64,000 nucleotides of DNA from Hippophae tibetana (taxonomy: Eukaryota; Streptophyta; Magnoliopsida; Rosales; Elaeagnaceae). The notes under the pieces are model-generated. The model was not told the origin of the DNA, searched no databases, and was given only the letters and a program-made list of their open reading frames with translations. The translations under genes were made by a program, and so were the position numbers. The stretch is from assembly GCA_037013495.1 (NCBI GenBank), contig CM072801.1, forward strand, positions 71,781,816 to 71,845,815. The letters are read 5' to 3'. Shown here piece after piece: positions 37,752-50,181 of the stretch (its first letter is position 1; the number at the start of each line of letters is the position of its first letter).

Positions 37752-39711
37752 TTGGTCGTACCCTATTTCCTTTTTTTGTGTTCTTGTTCTTTCCAATTCC
37801 AATTCTATCATCTTAACATGTTTTAAGCAATTCAACCATTCTTATTCTTTGTGTTCCTAGGTACATATGTTGTTCGCGAAAAGGATTTGCATTGTTTGGT
37901 ATCATAGCCTTGGTTGCTGAAAATGGTTATCTATCGTTACTTATCTATTTTGTGAATTTTAGATTTTTAAAAATTTGAGCTTTGATTGTTTTCTGCTTTC
38001 TTAAGTCAGATATCACGAAAAAAGAATTAAATTGTGTCCTTCAAGTGGACTGTTTTCTTTCAATTTTGTTGTCATTCTTTTCCTATTTGGATTTCATTTC
38101 GTAGATTTCCTTAGTTTCACGGTATTTTTTTCTCGTTATTTCATTTTTTTGTTCAACCTATCTATGTTTTTTAAAAAAACAAGAAAGTTACTACAGTTCA
38201 CAATTTCAAAACAAAAAGAAGTTATCAATTGGGGTTGAAACTATAACCTTTCATATCTTTTGACTCGTATATCGAAACGACTATTATAATATATCAAATC
38301 GAAACATGTTTCCATACACAAAAGCACACTATAGCAGTAGTTTTTCTATTCTCATATTTTAACCTAGATTCCATCGTTTACACTACTTATAGACGTCTTA
38401 AAATTTGGTCGCACCCTATTACCTTTTTTTGTGTTCTTGTTCTTTCGAATTCCAATTCTATCATCTTAACCATGTTTTAAGTAATTCAACCTTTCTTATT
38501 CTTTGTATTCATAGGTACATATGTTGTTCGCGAAAAGGATTTGCATTGTTTGGTATCATAGCCTTGGTTGCTGAAAATGGTTTATCTATCGTTATTTATC
38601 TATTTTTTGAATTTTATATTTATAAAAATTTGTGCTTTGATTGTTTTCTGCTTTCTTCAGTCAGATATCACGAAAAAAGAATTAAATTGTGTCCTTCAAG
38701 TGGACTATTTTCTTTCAATTTTGTTGTCATTCTCCTATTTGGATTTCATTTCGTAGATTTCCTTAGTTTCACGGTATTTTTTTCTCGTTATTTCATTATT
38801 GTGTTCAATCTATCTATGTTTTTGAAAGAAACAAGAAAGTTACTACAGTTCACAATTTCAAAACAAAAAGAAGTTATCAATTGGGGTTAAAACTGTAAAC
38901 TGTTATAATTTTATACTCCTATATCGAAATGACTATTATAATATTTTAAATTGAAGCATGTTTCGATACATAAAAAACACACTATAGTAGTAGTTTTTCT
39001 ATTCTCATATTTTAACCATGATTGCATGGTTTACACTACTTATAGACGTCTTAAAATTTGGTCGTACCCTATTTCCTTTTTTTGTGTTCTTGTTCTTTCC
39101 AATTCCAATTCTATCATCTTAACATGTTTTAAGCAATTCAACCATTCTTATTCTTTGTGTTCCTAGGTACATATGTTGTTCGCGAAAAGGATTTGCATTG
39201 TTTGGTATCATAGCCTTGGTTGCTGAAAATGGTTTATCTATCGTTATTTATCTATTTTGTGAATTTTAGATTTTTAAAAATTTGAGCTTTGATTGTTTTC
39301 TGCTTTCTTAAGTCAGATATCACGAAAAAAGAATTAAATTGTGTCCTTCAAGTGGACTGTTTTCTTTCAATTTTGTTGTCATTCTTTTCCTATTTGGATT
39401 TCATTTCGTAGATTTCCTTAGTTTCACGGTATTTTTTTCTCGTTATTTCATTTTTTTGTTCAACCTATCTATGTTTTTGAAAAAAACAAGAAAGTTACTA
39501 CAGTTCACAATTTCAAAACAAAAAGAAGTTATCAATTGGGGTTGAAACTATAACCTTTCATATCTTTTGACTCGTATATCGAAACGACTATTATAATATA
39601 TCAAATCGAAACATGTTTCCATACACAAAAGCACACTATAGCAGTAGTTTTTCTATTCTCATATTTTAACCTAGATTCCATCGTTTACACTACTTATAGA
39701 CGTCTTAAAAT

Positions 39712-42326
39712 TTGGTCGCACCCTATTACCTTTTTTTGTGTTCTTGTTCTTTCGAATTCCAATTCTATCATCTTAACCATGTTTTAAGCAATTCAACCTT
39801 TCTTATTCTTTGTATTCATAGGTACATATGTTGTTCGCGAAAAGGATTTGCATTGTTTGGTATCATAGCCTTGGTTGCTGAAAATGGTTTATCTATCGTT
39901 ATTTATCTATTTTTTGAATTTTATATTTATAAAAATTTGTGCTTTGATTGTTTTCTGCTTTCTTCAGTCAGATATCACGAAAAAAGAATTAAATTGTGTC
40001 CTTCAAGTGGACTATTTTCTTTCAATTTTGTTGTCATTCTCCTATTTGGATTTCATTTCGTAGATTTCATTAGTTTCACGGTATTTTTTTCTCGTTATTT
40101 CATTATTGTGTTCAATCTATCTATGTTTTTGAAAGAAACAAGAAAGTTACTACAGTTCACAATTTCAAAACAAAAAGAAGTTATCAATTGGGGTTAAAAC
40201 TGTAAACTGTTATAATTTTATACTCGTATATCGAAATGACTATTATAATATTTTAAATTGAAGCATGTTTCGATACATAAAAAACACACTATAGTAGTAG
40301 TTTTTCTATTCTCATATTTTAACCATGATTGCATGGTTTACACTACTTATAGACGTCTTAAAATTTGGTCGTACCCTATTTCCTTTTTTTGTGTTCTTGT
40401 TCTTTCCAATTCCAATTCTATCATCTTAACATGTTTTCAGCAATTCAACCATTCTTATTCTTTGTGTTCCTAGGTACATATGTTGTTCGCGAAAAGGATT
40501 TGCATTGTTTGGTATCATAGCCTTGGTTGCTGAAAATGGTTTATCTATCGTTATTTATCTATTTTGTGAATTTTAGATTTTTAAAAATTTGAGCTTTGAT
40601 TGTTTTCTGCTTTCTTAAGTCAGATATCACGAAAAAAGAATTAAATTGTCTCCTTCAAGTGGACTGTTTTCTTTCAATTTTGTTGTCATTCTTTTCCTAT
40701 TTGGATTTCATTTCGTAGATTTCCTTAGTTTCACGGTATTTTTTTCTCGTTATTTCATTATTGTGTTCAATCTATCTATGTTTTTGAAAAAAACAAGAAA
40801 GTTACTACAGTTCACAATTTCAAAACAAAAAGAAGTTATCAATTGGGGTTAAAACTGTAAACTGTTATAATTTTATACTCGTATATCGAAATGACTATTA
40901 TAATATTTTAAATTGAAGCATGTTTCGATACATAAAAAACACACTATAGTAGTAGTTTTTCTATTCTCATATTTTAACCATGATTGCATGGTTTACACTA
41001 CTTATAGACGTCTTAAAATTTGGTCGTACCCTATTTCCTTTTTTTGTGTTCTTGTTCTTTCCAATTCCAATTCTATCATCTTAACATGTTTTCAGCAATT
41101 CAACCATTCTTATTCTTTGTGTTCCTAGGTACATATGTTGTTCGCGAAAAGGATTTGCATTGTTTGGTATCATAGCCTTGGTTGCTGAAAATGGTTTATC
41201 TATCGTTATTTATCTATTTTGTGAATTTTAGATTTTTAAAAATTTGAGCTTTGATTGTTTTCTGCTTTCTTAAGTCAGATATCACGAAAAAAGAATTAAA
41301 TTGTGTCCTTCAAGTGGACTGTTTTCTTTCAATTTTGTTGTCATTCTTTTCCTATTTGGATTTCATTTCGTAGCTTTCCTTAGTTTCACGGTATTTTTTT
41401 CTCGTTATTTCATTTTTTTGTTCAACCTATCTATGTTTTTGAAAAAAAACAAGAAAGTTACTACAGTTCACAATTTCAAAACAAAAAGAAGTTATCAATT
41501 GGGGTTAAAACTGTAAACTGTTATAATTTTATACTCGTATATCGAAATGACTATTATAATATTTTAAATTGAAGCATGTTTCGATACATAAAAAACACAC
41601 TATAGTAGTAGTTTTTCTATTCTCATATTTTAACCATGATTGCATGGTTTACACTACTTATAGACGTCTTAAAATTTGGTCGTACCCTATTTCCTTTTTT
41701 TGTGTTCTTGTTCTTTCCAATTCCAATTCTATCATCTTAACATGTTTTAAGCAATTCAACCTTTCTTATTCTTTGTATTCATAGGTACATATGTTGTTCG
41801 CGAAAAGGATTTGCATTGTTTGGTATCATAGCCTTGGTTGCTGAAAATGGTTTATCTATCGTTATTTATCTATTTTTTGAATTTTATATTTATAAAAAAT
41901 TGTGCTTTGATTGTTTTCTGCTTTCTTCAGTCAGATATCACGAAAAAAGAATTAAATTGTGTCCTTCAAGTGGACTATTTTCTTTCAATTTTGTTGTCAT
42001 TCTCCTATTTGGATTTCATTTCGTAGATTTCCTTAGTTTCACGGTATTTTTTTCTCGTTATTTCATTATTGTGTTCAATCTATCTATGTTTTTTAAAAAA
42101 ACAAGAAAGTTACTACAGTTCACAATTTCAAAACAAAAAGAAGTTATCAATTGGGGTTGAAACTATAACCTTTCATATCTTTTGACTCGTATATCGAAAC
42201 GACTATTATAATATATCAAATCGAAACATGTTTCCATACACAAAAGCACACTATAGCAGTAGTTTTTCTATTCTCATATTTTAACCTAGATTCCATCGTT
42301 TACACTACTTATAGACGTCTTAAAAT
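39712..42326. repeat. 4-unit higher-order repeat A-B-B-(B/A), copy 1 (2615 bp)
   Basis: Unit starts are 39712 A, 40365 B, 41020 B and 41676 B/A chimera. The two adjacent B units break the A-B alternation. Both B units carry TGTTTTCAGCAATTC near 40432 and 41087. The next copy begins at 42327 with the same composition. Confidence 0.92.
41676..42326. repeat. Chimeric B/A unit (651 bp, shortest in the window)
   Basis: The left part is type B: TCGTACC, TCCAATTCC and the 1-bp deletion AACATG at 41739-41744. From 41762 onward it is type A: CCTTTC, TGTATTCATAGG, TTATATTTATAAAA, CTTCAGTCAG and the 3-bp deletion CATTCTCC. The switch lies between 41744 and 41762. Carrying both length deletions explains 651 bp. 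This is what a crossover between misaligned A and B units would leave. Confidence 0.93.
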
Positions 42327-44942
42327 TTGGTCGCACCCTATTACCTTTTTTTGTGTTCTTGTTCTTTCGAATTCCAATTCTATCATCTTAACCATGTTTT
42401 AAGCAATTCAACCTTTCTTATTCTTTGTATTCATAGGTACATATGTTGTTCGCGAAAAGGATTTGCATTGTTTGGTATCATAGCCTTGGTTGCTGAAAAT
42501 GGTTTATCTATCGTTATTTATCTATTTTTTGAATTTTATATTTATAAAAATTTGTGCTTTGATTGTTTTCTGCTTTCTTCAGTCAGATATCACGAAAAAA
42601 GAATTAAATTGTGTCCTTCAAGTGGACTATTTTCTTTCAATTTTGTTGTCATTCTCCTATTTGGATTTCATTTCGTATATTTCCTTAGTTTCACGGTATT
42701 TTTTTCTCGTTATTTCATTATTGTGTTCAATCTATCTATGTTTTTGAAAGAAACAAGAAAGTTACTACAGTTCACAATTTCAAAACAAAAAGAAGTTATC
42801 AATTGGGGTTAAAACTGTAAACTGTTATAATTTTATACTCCTATATCGAAATGACTATTATAATATTTTAAATTGAAGCATGTTTCGATACATAAAAAAC
42901 ACACTATAGTAGTAGTTTTTCTATTCTCATATTTTAACCATGATTGCATGGTTTACACTACTTATAGACGTCTTAAAATTTGGTCGTACCCTATTTCCTT
43001 TTTTTGTGTTCTTGTTCTTTCCAATTCCAATTCTATCATCTTAACATGTTTTAAGCAATTCAACCATTCTTATTCTTTGTGTTCCTAGGTACATATGTTG
43101 TTCGCGAAAAGGATTTGCATTGTTTGGTATCATAGCCTTGGTTGCTGAAAATGGTTTATCTATCGTTACTTATCTATTTTGTGAATTTTAGATTTTTAAA
43201 AATTTGAGCTTTGATTGTTTTCTGCTTTCTTAAGTCAGATATCACGAAAAAAGAATTAAATTGTGTCCTTCAAGTGGACTGTTTTCTTTCAATTTTGTTG
43301 TCATTCTTTTCCTATTTGGATTTCATTTCGTAGATTTCCTTAGTTTCACGGTATTTTTTTCTTGTTATTTCATTATTGTGTTCAATCTATCTATGTTTTT
43401 GAAAAAAACAAGAAAGTTACTACAGTTCACAATTTCAAAACAAAAAGAAGTTATCAATTGGGGTTAAAACTGTAAACTGTTATAATTTTATACTCGTATA
43501 TCGAAATGACTATTATAATATTTTAAATTGACGCATGTTTCGATACATAAAAAACACACTATAGTAGTAGTTTTTCTATTCTCATATTTTAACCATGATT
43601 GCATGGTTTACACTACTTATAGACGTCTTAAAATTTGGTCGTACCCTATTTCCTTTTTTTGTGTTCTTGTTCTTTCGAATTCCAATTCTATCATCTTAAC
43701 ATGTTTTCAGCAATTCAACCATTCTTATTCTTTGTGTTCCTAGGTACATATGTTGTTCGCGAAAAGGATTTGCATTGTTTGGTATCATAGCCTTGGTTGC
43801 TGAAAATGGTTTATCTATCGTTATTTATCTATTTTGTGAATTTTAGATTTTTAAAAATTTGAGCTTTGATTGTTTTCTGCTTTCTTAAGTCAGATATCAC
43901 GAAAAAAGAATTAAATTGTGTCCTTCAAGTGGACTGTTTTCTTTCAATTTTGTTGTCATTCTTTTCCTATTTGGATTTCATTTCGTAGCTTTCCTTAGTT
44001 TCACGGTATTTTTTTCTCGTTATTTCATTTTTTTGTTCAACCTATCTATGTTTTTGAAAAAAAACAAGAAAGTTACTACAGTTCACAATTTCAAAACAAA
44101 AAGAAGTTATCAATTGGGGTTAAAACTGTAAACTGTTATAATTTTATACTCGTATATCGAAATGACTATTATAATATTTTAAATTGAAGCATGTTTCGAT
44201 ACATAAAAAACACACTATAGTAGTAGTTTTTCTATTCTCATATTTTAACCATGATTGCATGGTTTACACTACTTATAGACGTCTTAAAATTTGGTCGTAC
44301 CCTATTTCCTTTTTTTGTGTTCTTGTTCTTTCCAATTCCAATTCTATCATCTTAACATGTTTTAAGCAATTCAACCTTTCTTATTCTTTGTATTCATAGG
44401 TACATATGTTGTTCGCGAAAAGGATTTGCATTGTTTGGTATCATAGCCTTGGTTGCTGAAAATGGTTTATCTATCGTTATTTATCTATTTTTTGAATTTT
44501 ATATTTATAAAAATTTGTGCTTTGATTGTTTTCTGCTTTCTTCAGTCAGATATCACGAAAAAAGAATTAAATTGTGTCCTTCAAGTGGACTATTTTCTTT
44601 CAATTTTGTTGTCATTCTCCTATTTGGATTTCATTTCGTAGATTTCCTTAGTTTCACGGTATTTTTTTCTCGTTATTTCATTATTGTGTTCAATCTATCT
44701 ATGTTTTTGAAAGAAACAAGAAAGTTACTACAGTTCACAATTTCAAAACAAAAAGAAGTTATCAATTGGGGTTAAAACTGTAAACTGTTATAATTTTATA
44801 CTCGTATATCGAAATGACTATTATAATATTTTAAATTGAAGCATGTTTCGATACATAAAAAACACACTATAGTAGTAGTTTTTCTATTCTCATATTTTAA
44901 CCATGATTGCATGGTTTACACTACTTATAGACGTCTTAAAAT
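42327..44942. repeat. 4-unit higher-order repeat A-B-B-(B/A), copy 2 (2616 bp)
   Basis: Unit starts are 42327 A, 42980 B, 43635 B and 44291 B/A chimera. It repeats the composition of 39712-42326, with the chimera junction preserved. Differences include CGTATATTTCC in the first A unit, CTTGTTATTTC near 43372, TTGACGCATG near 43529, and an alpha tail on the chimera where copy 1 has a beta tail. Confidence 0.92.
44291..44942. repeat. Chimeric B/A unit, second copy (652 bp)
   Basis: It has the same B-to-A switch as 41676-42326, here between about 44356 and 44377. The identical switch interval shows that the two chimeras descend from one exchange and were later copied together. The tail is alpha and is followed by a B unit at 44943. 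Confidence 0.92.
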
Positions 44943-46904
44943 TTGGTCGTACCCTATTTCCTTTTTTTGTGTTCTTGTTCTTTCCAATTCCAATTCTATC
45001 ATCTTAACATGTTTTAAGCAATTCAACCATTCTTATTCTTTGTGTTCCTAGGTACATATGTTGTTCGCGAAAAGGATTTGCATTGTTTGGTATCATAGCC
45101 TTGGTTGCTGAAAATGGTTTATCTATCGTTATTTATCTATTTTGTGAATTTTAGATTTTTAAAAATTTGAGCTTTGATTGTTTTCTGCTTTCTTAAGTCA
45201 GATATCACGAAAAAAGAATTAAATTGTGTCCTTCAAGTGGACTGTTTTCTTTCAATTTTGTTGTCATTCTTTTCCTATTTGGATTTCATTTCGTAGATTT
45301 CCTTAGTTTCACGGTATTTTTTTCTCGTTATTTCATTTTTTTGTTCAACCTATCTATGTTTTTTAAAAAAACAAGAAAGTTACTACAGTTCACAATTTCA
45401 AAACAAAAAGAAGTTATCAATTGGGGTTGAAACTATAACCTTTCATATCTTTTGACTCGTATATCGAAACGACTATTATAATATATCAAATCGAAACATG
45501 TTTCCATACACAAAAGCACACTATAGCAGTAGTTTTTCTATTCTCATATTTTAACCTAGATTCCATCGTTTACACTACTTATAGACGTCTTAAAATTTGG
45601 TCGCACCCTATTACCTTTTTTTGTGTTCTTGTTCTTTCGAATTCCAATTCTATCATCTTAACCATGTTTTAAGTAATTCAACCTTTCTTATTCTTTGTAT
45701 TCATAGGTACATATGTTGTTCGCGAAAAGGATTTGCATTGTTTGGTATCATAGCCTTGGTTGCTGAAAATGGTTTATCTATCGTTATTTATCTATTTTTT
45801 GAATTTTATATTTATAAAAATTTTTGCTTTGATTGTTTTCTGCTTTCTTCAGTCAGATATCACGAAAAAAGAATTAAATTGTGTCCTTCAAGTGGACTAT
45901 TTTCTTTCAATTTTGTTGTCATTCTCCTATTTGGATTTCATTTCGTAGATTTCCTTAGTTTCACGGTATTTTTTTCTCGTTATTTCATTATTGTGTTCAA
46001 TCTATCTATGTTTTTGAAAGAAACAAGAAAGTTACTACAGTTCACAATTTCAAAACAAAAAGAAGTTATCAATTGGGGTTAAAACTGTAAACTGTTATAA
46101 TTTTATACTCGTATATCGAAATGACTATTATAATATTTTAAATTGAAGCATGTTTCGATACATAAAAAACACACTATAGTAGTAGTTTTTCTATTCTCAT
46201 ATTTTAACCATGATTGCATGGTTTACACTACTTATAGACGTCTTAAAATTTGGTCGTACCCTATTTCCTTTTTTTGTGTTCTTGTTCTTTCCAATTCCAA
46301 TTCTATCATCTTAACATGTTTTAAGCAATTCAACCATTCTTATTCTTTGTGTTCCTAGGTACATATGTTGTTCGCGAAAAGGATTTGCATTGTTTGGTAT
46401 CATAGCCTTGGTTGCTGAAAATGGTTTATCTATCGTTATTTATCTATTTTGTGAATTTTAGATTTTTAAAAATTTGAGCTTTGATTGTTTTCTGCTTTCT
46501 TAAGTCAGATATCACGAAAAAAGAATTAAATTGTGTCCTTCAAGTGGACTGTTTTCTTTCAATTTTGTTGTCATTCTTTTCCTATTTGGATTTCATTTCG
46601 TAGATTTCCTTAGTTTCACGGTATTTTTTTCTAGTTATTTCATTTTTTTGTTCAACCTATCTATGTTTTTGAAAAAAACAAGAAAGTTACTACAGTTCAC
46701 AATTTCAAAACAAAAAGAAGTTATCAATTGGGGTTGAAACTATAACCTTTCATATCTTTTGACTCGTATATCGAAACGACTATTATAATATATCAAATCG
46801 AAACATGTTTCCATACATAAAAAACACACTATAGCAGTAGTTTTTCTATTCTCATATTTTAACCCAGATTCCATCGTTTACACTACTTATAGACGTCTTA
46901 AAAT
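44943..46904. repeat. Units B-A-B joining the 4-unit repeats to a further higher-order copy
   Basis: Unit starts are 44943 B, 45597 A and 46250 B. The B at 44943 carries ATGTTTTTTAAAAAAAC as at 35138 and 37752. The A at 45597 carries AAGTAATTC as at 35792, and AAATTTTTGC near 45821 as in the A unit at 29903. These three units are a patchwork of variants found elsewhere. Confidence 0.88.
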
Positions 46905-49527
46905 TTGGTCGCACCCTATTACCTTTTTTTGTGTTCTTGTTCTTTCGGATACCAATTCTATCATCTTAATCATATTTTAAGCAATTCAACCTTTCTTATT
47001 CTTTGTGTTCCTAGGTACATATGTTGTCCGCGAAAAGGATTTGCATTGTTTGGTATCATAGCCTTGGTTGTTGAAAATGGTTTATCTATATTTTTTTATC
47101 TACTTTTTGAATTTTAGAATTATAAAAATTTGTTGTTTGATTGTTTTCTGCTTTCTTCAGTCAGATATCCGAAAAAAGAATCAAATTGTGTCCTTAAAGT
47201 CGAGTGTTTTTTTTTCAAATTTCTTGTCATTCTTTTCCTATTTGGATTTCATTTCGTAGCTTTCATTAGTTTCACGGTATTTTTTTCTCGTTATTTCATT
47301 TTTTTGTTCAACCTATCTATGTTTTTGAAAAAAACAATAAAGTTACTACAGTTCACAATTTCAAAATAAACAGAAGTTATCAATTGGGGTTGAAACTATA
47401 AACTATCATAACTTTTGACTCGTATATCGAAACGACTATTATTATATATCAAATCGAAACATGTTTCCATACATAAAAAACACACTATAGCAGTAATTTT
47501 TCTATTCTCATATTTTAACCTAGATTCCATCGTTTACACTACTTATAGACGTCTTAAAATTTGGTCGCACCCTATTACCTTTTTTTGTGTTCTTGTTCTT
47601 TCGAATTCCAATTCTATCATCTTAACCTTGTTTTAAGCAATTCAACCTTTCTTATTCTTTGTATTCATAGGTACATATGTTGTTTGCGAAAAGGATTTGC
47701 ATTGTTTGGTATCATAGCCTTGGTTGCTGAAAATGGTTTATCTATCGTTATTTATCTATTTTGTGAATTTTAGATTTTTAAAAATTTGTGCTTTGATTGT
47801 TTTCTGCTTTCTTAAGTCAGATATAAGAAAAAAGAATTAAATTGTGTCCTTAAAGTCGAGTGTTTTCTTTCAATTTTGTTGTCATTCTTTTCCTATTTGG
47901 ATTTCATTTCGTAGATTTCCTTAGTTTCACGGTATTTTTTTCTCGTTATTTCATTTTTTTGTTCAACCTATCTATGTTTTTGAAAAAAAACAAGAAAGTT
48001 ACTACAGTTCACAATTTCAAAACAAAAAGAAGTTATCAATTGGGGTTGAAACTATAAACTTTCATAACTTTTGACTCTTATATCGAAACGACTATTATAA
48101 TATATCAAATCGAAACATGTTTCCATACATAAAAAACACACTATAGCAGTAGTTTTTCTATTCTCATATTTTAACCCAGATTCCATCGTTTACACTACTT
48201 ATAGACGTCTTAAAATTTTGTCGCACCCTATTACCTTTTTTGTGTTCTTGTTCTTTCGGATACCAATTCTATCATCTTAATCATATTTTAAGCAATTCAA
48301 CCTTTCTTATTCTTTGTGTTCCTAGGTACATATGTTGTCCGCGAAAAGGATTTGCATTGTTTGGTATCATAGCCTTGGTTGCTGAAAATGGTTTATCTAT
48401 ATTTATTTATCTACTTTTTGAATTTTAGAATTATAAAAATTTGTCGTTTGATTGTTTTCTACTTTCTTAAGTCAGATATCAGAAAAAAAAAATTAAATTG
48501 CGTCCTTAAAGTCGAGTGTTTTCTTTCAATTTTGTTGTCATTGTTTTCCTATTTAGATTTCATTTCGTAGCTTTCCTTAGTTTCACGGTATTTTTTTCTC
48601 GTTATTTCATTTTTGTGTTCAACCTATCTATGTTTTTGAAAAAAACAAGAAAGTTACTACAGTTCACAATTTCAAAACAAAAAGAAGTTATCAATTGGGG
48701 TTGAAACTATAAACTGTTATAACTTTTGACTCGTATATCGAAACGACTATTATTATATATCAAATCGAAACATGTTTCCATACATAAAAAACACACTATA
48801 GCAGTAGTTTTTCTATTCTCATATTTTTACCTAGATTCCATCGTTTACACTACTTATAGACGTCTTAAAATTTGGTCGCACCCTATTACCTTTCTTTGTG
48901 TTCTTGTTCTTTCGAATTCCAATTCTATCATCTTAACCATGTTTTAAGCAATTCAACCTTTCTTATTCTTTGTATTCATAGGTACATATGTTGTTCGCGA
49001 AAAGGATTTGCATTGTTTGGTATCATAGCCTTGGTTGCTGAAAATGGTTTATCTATCGTTATTTATCTATTTTGTGAATTTTAGATTTTTAAAAATTTGA
49101 GCTTTGATTGTTTTCTGCTTTCTTAAGTCAGATATCACGAAAAAAGAATTAAATTGTGTCCTTCAAGTGGACTGTTTTCTTTCAATTTTGTTGTCATTCT
49201 TTTCCTATTTGGATTTCATTTCGTAGATTTCCTTAGTTTCACGGTATTTTTTTCTCGTTATTTCATTTTTTTGTTCAACCTATCTATGTTTTTGAAAAAA
49301 ACAAGAAAGTTACTACAGTTCACAATTTCAAAACAAAAAGAAGTTATCAATTGGGGTTGAAACTATAACCTTTCATATCTTTTGACTCGTATATCGAAAC
49401 GACTATTATAATATTTTAAATTGAAGCATGGTTCGATACATAAAAAACACACTATAGTAGTAGTTTTTCTATTCTCATATTTTAACCATGATTGCATTGT
49501 TTACACTACTTATAGATGTCTTAAAAT
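46250..49527. repeat. Partial copy of the 8-unit repeat (B-G-Q-G'-E)
   Basis: Unit starts are 46250 (B), 46905 (G), 47561 (Q), 48217 (G') and 48872 (E). The order follows the first five units of the 5238-bp repeat. The E unit here changes at about 49090 to a B-like body (TTTGAGC, CAAGTGGACTG) and then runs into an unrelated N-type unit, so the last A-E-A part is missing. Confidence 0.88.
46764..48704. repeat. Long-range duplicate segment, copy 2
   Basis: This is the partner of 31070-33010 at 15694 bp (see that entry for the shared private variants). Upstream, at 46740, this locus has TATAACCTTTCATATC while the partner has TATAAACTTTCATAAC. Downstream, at 48710, it has TAAACTGTTATAAC while the partner has TAACCTTTCATATC. 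Both edges are therefore defined by haplotype switches. Confidence 0.87.
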
Positions 49528-50181
49528 TTGGTCGTACCAATTTCCTTTTTTTGTGTTCTTGTTCTTTCCAATTCCAATTCTATCATCATAATCATGTTTT
49601 AAGCAATTCAAACTTTCTTATTCTTTGTGTTCCTAGGTACATATGTTGTCCGCGAAAAGGATTTGCATTGTTTCGTATCATAGCCTTGGTTGCTGAAAAT
49701 GGTTTATCTATATTTATTTATCTACTTTTTGAAATTTAGATTTATAAAAATTTATCGTTTGATTGTTTTCTGCTTTCTTAATTCAGATATCCGAAAAAAG
49801 AATCAAATTGTGTCCTTAAAGTCGAGTGTTTTCTTTCAATTTTGTTGTCATTCTTTTCCTATTTGGATTTCATTTCGTAGCTTTCCTTAGTTTCACGGTA
49901 TTTTTTTCTCGTTATTTCATTTTTTTGTTCAACCTATCTATGTTTTTGAAAAAAACAAGAAAGTTACTACAGTTCACAATTTCAAAACAAAAAGAAGTTA
50001 TCAATTGGGGTTGGAACTATAAACTATCATAACTTTTGACTCGTATATCGAAACGACTATTATAATATATCAAATCAAAACATGTTTCCATACATAAAAA
50101 ACACACTATAGTAGTAGTTTTTCTATTCTCATATTTTAACCTAGATTCCATCGTTTACACTACTTATATACGTCTTAAAAT
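49528..50181. repeat. Type N satellite unit, copy 1
   Basis: It is marked by TCGTACCAATTTCC at the head, CATCATAATC, CAAACTTTC, TGTTTCGTATCATAG and AAATTTATCG. The same set recurs only in the unit at 61978, 12450 bp or 19 units away. The body from 49790 on is G-like (ATCCGAAAAAAGAATC), so the unit is a mosaic. Confidence 0.88.

Larger units (their letters stand above)
34485..41019. repeat. Five A-B dimers with a 4-unit substructure
   Basis: Unit starts are 34485 A, 35138 B, 35792 A, 36445 B, 37099 A, 37752 B, 38405 A, 39058 B, 39712 A and 40365 B. Spacing alternates near 653 and 654 bp. A 2614-bp 4-unit period is visible over 34485-37098 and 37099-39711. CGTATATTTCC occurs in A units 34485 and 37099 only. 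TTTTAAGTAATTC occurs in A units 35792 and 38405. ATGTTTTTTAAAAAAAC and CGTTACTTATC occur in B units 35138 and 37752. Dimers were therefore amplified in pairs. Confidence 0.95.

Noticed and set aside
41507-41520. Pol III B-box-like motif GGGGTTGAAACT, suggesting a tRNA-derived SINE
   Set aside because: The central C of GGTTCGA is missing, no A box lies at a suitable distance, and the unit is a pure tandem repeat without target-site duplications. At this position the copy even reads GGGGTTAAAACT.
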